Part shown: one piece after another, positions 61,718 through 64,000 of the stretch
Numbering within the stretch: the first letter of the stretch is position 1
Layout: each line of letters opens with the position of its first letter
Assembly (NCBI RefSeq): GCF_018323985.1
Contig: NZ_AP024590.1
Location: forward strand, 1,550,001-1,614,000
DNA: 64,000 nt
Source: Enterobacter kobei
GTDB taxonomy: Bacteria > Pseudomonadota > Gammaproteobacteria > Enterobacterales > Enterobacteriaceae
Direction: 5' to 3'
Notes under the pieces: model-generated
What the model saw: the letters and a program-made list of their open reading frames with translations, nothing else
Databases searched by the model: none
What the model was told of the DNA's origin: nothing
Made by a program: the position numbers and the translations under genes

Positions 61718-62751
61718 GTACGGCAATTTTAGCGCCCGGCTCCCGCGCCCGTCGCTTCTCAAAACGCCTGACCCAGGTGCTGATCACGCTGTTCGGCCTG
61801 CTGCTGCTGACCTTTTTCATTGGCCGCGTAATGCCCATCGACCCGGTGCTGGCGATTGTCGGTCCGGATGCCGACCAGAGCACCTATAACCAGGTCTATC
61901 AGCAACTGGGCTTTGATAAATCGCTGTTGTCGCAGTTCGGCATCTACTTCAGCAATCTGCTGCATGGCGACCTGGGTAATGCGCTGCTGACCGGTAAACC
62001 GGTGCTGGATGACATTATCCGCGTGTTCCCGGCCACCCTTGAGCTGGCAACGATGGCGATTATCGTCGGCGCGGGCCTCGGCATTCCGCTGGGCGTGCTG
62101 GCGGCGGCGCGACGTAACAGCGTCTCCGATTACGTGGTGCGTATTATCAGCCTCGCCGGGTATTCCACACCGATTTTCTGGGTCGGCATGATGGGCCTGC
62201 TGCTGTTCTACGCCTGGCTTGGCTGGGTGGGGGGCGCCGGGCGCATTGATCTGGGTCTGGACGGTATTGTGCCGCGCCGCACCGGGCTGATGACCCTGGA
62301 CGCACTGCTGGCAGGCAACATGCAGGTGTTCTGGAATGCCCTTAATCACCTGGTGTTGCCTGCGTCGCTGCTCGGGTTTCACTCGCTGGCCTACATCAGC
62401 CGTATGACCCGCAGTTTTATGCTGGCGCAGCTCTCCCAGGAGTTCATCATCACCGCGCGGGTAAAAGGCTTAACCGAACGGCAGGTGATCTGGAACCACG
62501 CCTTCCGCAATATTCTCGTGCAACTGCTGACGGTGGTGGCGCTGGCCTACGGCTCGCTGCTGGAAGGGGCCGTACTGATTGAAACCGTCTTCTCCTGGCC
62601 GGGCTTCGGCTCTTACCTCACCAGCAGTCTGTTGCTGGGGGACATGAATGCGGTAATGGGCTGCGTGTTAGTGGTCGGCGTGATCTTCGTCATGCTGAAC
62701 CTGCTCTCCGACATGCTGTATCAACTCTTTGATCCGAGGACGAAATCATGA
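61714..62751 (+). CDS. ABC permease, DppB/OppB type
   Basis: 345 residues: a long N-terminal helix then a periplasmic loop (DPVLAIVGPDADQ) and five more helices in the BPD_transp_1 domain, with the EAA loop RVKGLTERQVIWNHAFRNIL. ATG overlaps the stop of the binding-protein gene by 4 nt, and its stop overlaps the next permease gene by 4 nt. First of two permeases of a family-5 importer. Confidence 0.9.
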   Translation: MSTAILAPGSRARRFSKRLTQVLITLFGLLLLTFFIGRVMPIDPVLAIVGPDADQSTYNQVYQQLGFDKSLLSQFGIYFSNLLHGDLGNALLTGKPVLDDIIRVFPATLELATMAIIVGAGLGIPLGVLAAARRNSVSDYVVRIISLAGYSTPIFWVGMMGLLLFYAWLGWVGGAGRIDLGLDGIVPRRTGLMTLDALLAGNMQVFWNALNHLVLPASLLGFHSLAYISRMTRSFMLAQLSQEFIITARVKGLTERQVIWNHAFRNILVQLLTVVALAYGSLLEGAVLIETVFSWPGFGSYLTSSLLLGDMNAVMGCVLVVGVIFVMLNLLSDMLYQLFDPRTKS

Positions 62752-63653
62752 CCGTTTATCTGGATCCGCCTGTCAGCGGCAAGACCCGTGAGCAGGGCGC
62801 GCGCGTCAAACGTCTGCTCAGCCGCACCGGGGGGTTTATTGGCAAAATGGCGCGTAACCCGCTGACCGCCATCGGCGGCGGCATCATTTTCCTGCTGCTG
62901 GTAGTGGCGACCTTTGCGCCGTGGATCGCGCCGTATCATCCGCTGGTGCAGGATCTGAATAACGCCCTGCAACCGCCGGGGGCGCAGCACTGGTTCGGCA
63001 CCGACGAGTTTGGCCGCGATATTTTCAGCCGCCTGGTGTACGGCTCGCGTATCACGCTGTACATCGTGCTGCTGGTCTCCGTCACCGTTGGCCCCCTCGG
63101 GCTGCTGCTCGGCGTCTGCGCCGGCTATTTCGGCGGCAAGGTGGATATGGTGCTGATGCGCGTGACCGATATTTTCATCTCTTTCCCGAGCCTGGTGCTG
63201 GCGCTGGCGTTTGTCGCCGCCCTCGGCCCGGGACTTGAGCATGTGGTGATCGCCATTACGCTCACCGCCTGGCCGCCGATTGCCCGTCTGGCACGTGCTG
63301 AAACCCTGTCACTGCGGCAGGCCGATTTTATCTCGGCGGTACGTTTGCAGGGCGCCTCGCCGGTGCGCGTTCTCTGGCGTCATGTGGTGCCGCTGTGCCT
63401 GCCGTCGGTGATCATCCGTATCACCATGAATATGGCGGGCATCATTCTGACCGCCGCCGGTCTGGGATTCCTTGGGCTTGGCGCACAACCGCCGGAGCCG
63501 GAGTGGGGCGCGATGATCTCCAGTGGTCGCACTTACATGATGGAGTGCTGGTGGGTGGTGACTATTCCGGGGCTGGCGATTTTGATCAACAGCCTGGCGT
63601 TCAACTTCTTAGGAGATGGCCTACGTGACATCCTCGATCCTCGCAGCGAATAA
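62748..63653 (+). CDS. ABC permease, DppC/OppC type
   Basis: 301 residues: an N-terminal OppC-type helix (NPLTAIGGGIIFLLLVV), the typical DLNNALQPPGAQHWFGTDEF stretch and an EAA loop SAVRLQGASPVRVLWRHVVP. Second permease of the importer. The ATPase gene begins inside its last 29 nt. Confidence 0.9.
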   Translation: MTVYLDPPVSGKTREQGARVKRLLSRTGGFIGKMARNPLTAIGGGIIFLLLVVATFAPWIAPYHPLVQDLNNALQPPGAQHWFGTDEFGRDIFSRLVYGSRITLYIVLLVSVTVGPLGLLLGVCAGYFGGKVDMVLMRVTDIFISFPSLVLALAFVAALGPGLEHVVIAITLTAWPPIARLARAETLSLRQADFISAVRLQGASPVRVLWRHVVPLCLPSVIIRITMNMAGIILTAAGLGFLGLGAQPPEPEWGAMISSGRTYMMECWWVVTIPGLAILINSLAFNFLGDGLRDILDPRSE

Positions 63654-64000
63654 TTCGCCCCTGCTCGACGTGCGCGATCTGCACGTCGATTTTGTCAACG
63701 GGCGCACGGTGACCAACGCGGTACGCGGCGTCTCCTTCCAGTTGGGCCGGGAAAAGCTGGCGATTGTCGGCGAGTCCGGGTCAGGCAAATCCACCGTCGG
63801 GCGCGCACTGATGCGGCTGCATCCGGCCAAAGCGCGCATCACCGCCGAACGTATGCATTTTGGCGATATCGATCTGCGCAACGTCAGCGAAGCGCAGATG
63901 CGCACCGTGCGTGGAAAACGTATTTCGATGATCATGCAGGATCCGAAATACTCCCTGAACCCGGTGGTGTGCGTCGGGGATCAGATCGCTGAAGCCTGGC
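63625..64000 (+). CDS. ABC ATPase, DppD/OppD type (cut by the window edge)
   Basis: Partial: the first 125 codons, running off the right end. GTG at 63625 has AGGAG nine nt before it; an ATG at 63616 is too close to that Shine-Dalgarno sequence. Walker A is GESGSGKST (about residue 50), and IMQDPKYSLNPVV contains the Q-loop. Two-ATPase importers of this family usually have a second ATPase gene beyond. Confidence 0.88.
   Translation, partial: MTSSILAANNSPLLDVRDLHVDFVNGRTVTNAVRGVSFQLGREKLAIVGESGSGKSTVGRALMRLHPAKARITAERMHFGDIDLRNVSEAQMRTVRGKRISMIMQDPKYSLNPVVCVGDQIAEAW

Noticed and set aside
60098..61762. A 554-codon open frame on the minus strand opposite the family-5 binding protein
   Set aside because: It is antisense to a clearly coding gene. 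Its composition (His, Arg and Val rich, no domains) is that of a shadow frame in GC-rich DNA, and there is no ribosome site.

Overview
The window is chromosomal DNA of an enterobacterium (family Enterobacteriaceae). By eye it is moderately GC-rich, and most genes can be matched one to one with the Escherichia coli K-12 yeiH-to-fbaB region, read in the opposite direction to the K-12 map. The accessory genes between the conserved blocks suggest a relative of Enterobacter, Leclercia, Lelliottia or Citrobacter rather than E. coli itself. I cannot fix the genus from sequence alone. There are no rRNA or tRNA genes, no insertion sequences, no phage genes and no CRISPR array.

Layout. (1) 0-10 kb: yeiH/yeiE (putative sulfite channel and its LysR regulator), lysP, the Fur-controlled siderophore receptor cirA, fghA, an extra MFS carrier, folE and yeiB. 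(2) 10-15.4 kb: galS and the mglBAC galactose ABC importer, with galactose operators and CRP sites. (3) 15.4-18.2 kb: an accessory block where K-12 has preTA-yeiS. It holds a 68-codon gene that appears to start at ATT behind a perfect PmrA/BasR box, a two-gene DUF421 membrane operon and an EAL-HDOD protein. (4) 18-31 kb: sanA, cdd, yohKJ, dusC, yohP, yohF, yohD, yohC, pbpG, an acquired acetyltransferase with a 22-bp palindromic operator, dld and bglX. (5) 30.8-33.2 kb: a divergent accessory pair, a ParB-like-fold protein and a polyol-permease-type MFS carrier. (6) 33-45 kb: the osmF(yehZ)YXW compatible-solute importer, yohO, mlrA, the pyruvate-sensing btsSR system, yehS, yehR, metG and mrp. 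(7) 45-51.5 kb: accessory block between mrp and thiM (GNAT, rcnB without rcnRA, a zinc-independent-type alcohol dehydrogenase/quinone reductase, a B3/B4-domain protein divergent from an XRE-cupin regulator, and an ATP-grasp ligase/EamA exporter/AraC operon). (8) 51.6-58.6 kb: TPP riboswitch-thiMD, yegW, yegTUV and fbaB. (9) 58.9-64 kb: an enolase-superfamily dehydratase followed by a family-5 peptide-type ABC importer, running off the right edge.

The strongest candidates for something new are: the small gene under a PmrA box with an apparent ATT start (15384-15690); the BacD-like ATP-grasp ligase, EamA exporter and AraC operon (48469-51455), which looks like a minimal dipeptide-type metabolite synthesis and export unit; and the ParB-fold/polyol-permease divergent pair (30789-33216). 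Starts were chosen by Shine-Dalgarno position and agreement with remembered K-12 proteins. Family assignments are by recognition, not by a database search.
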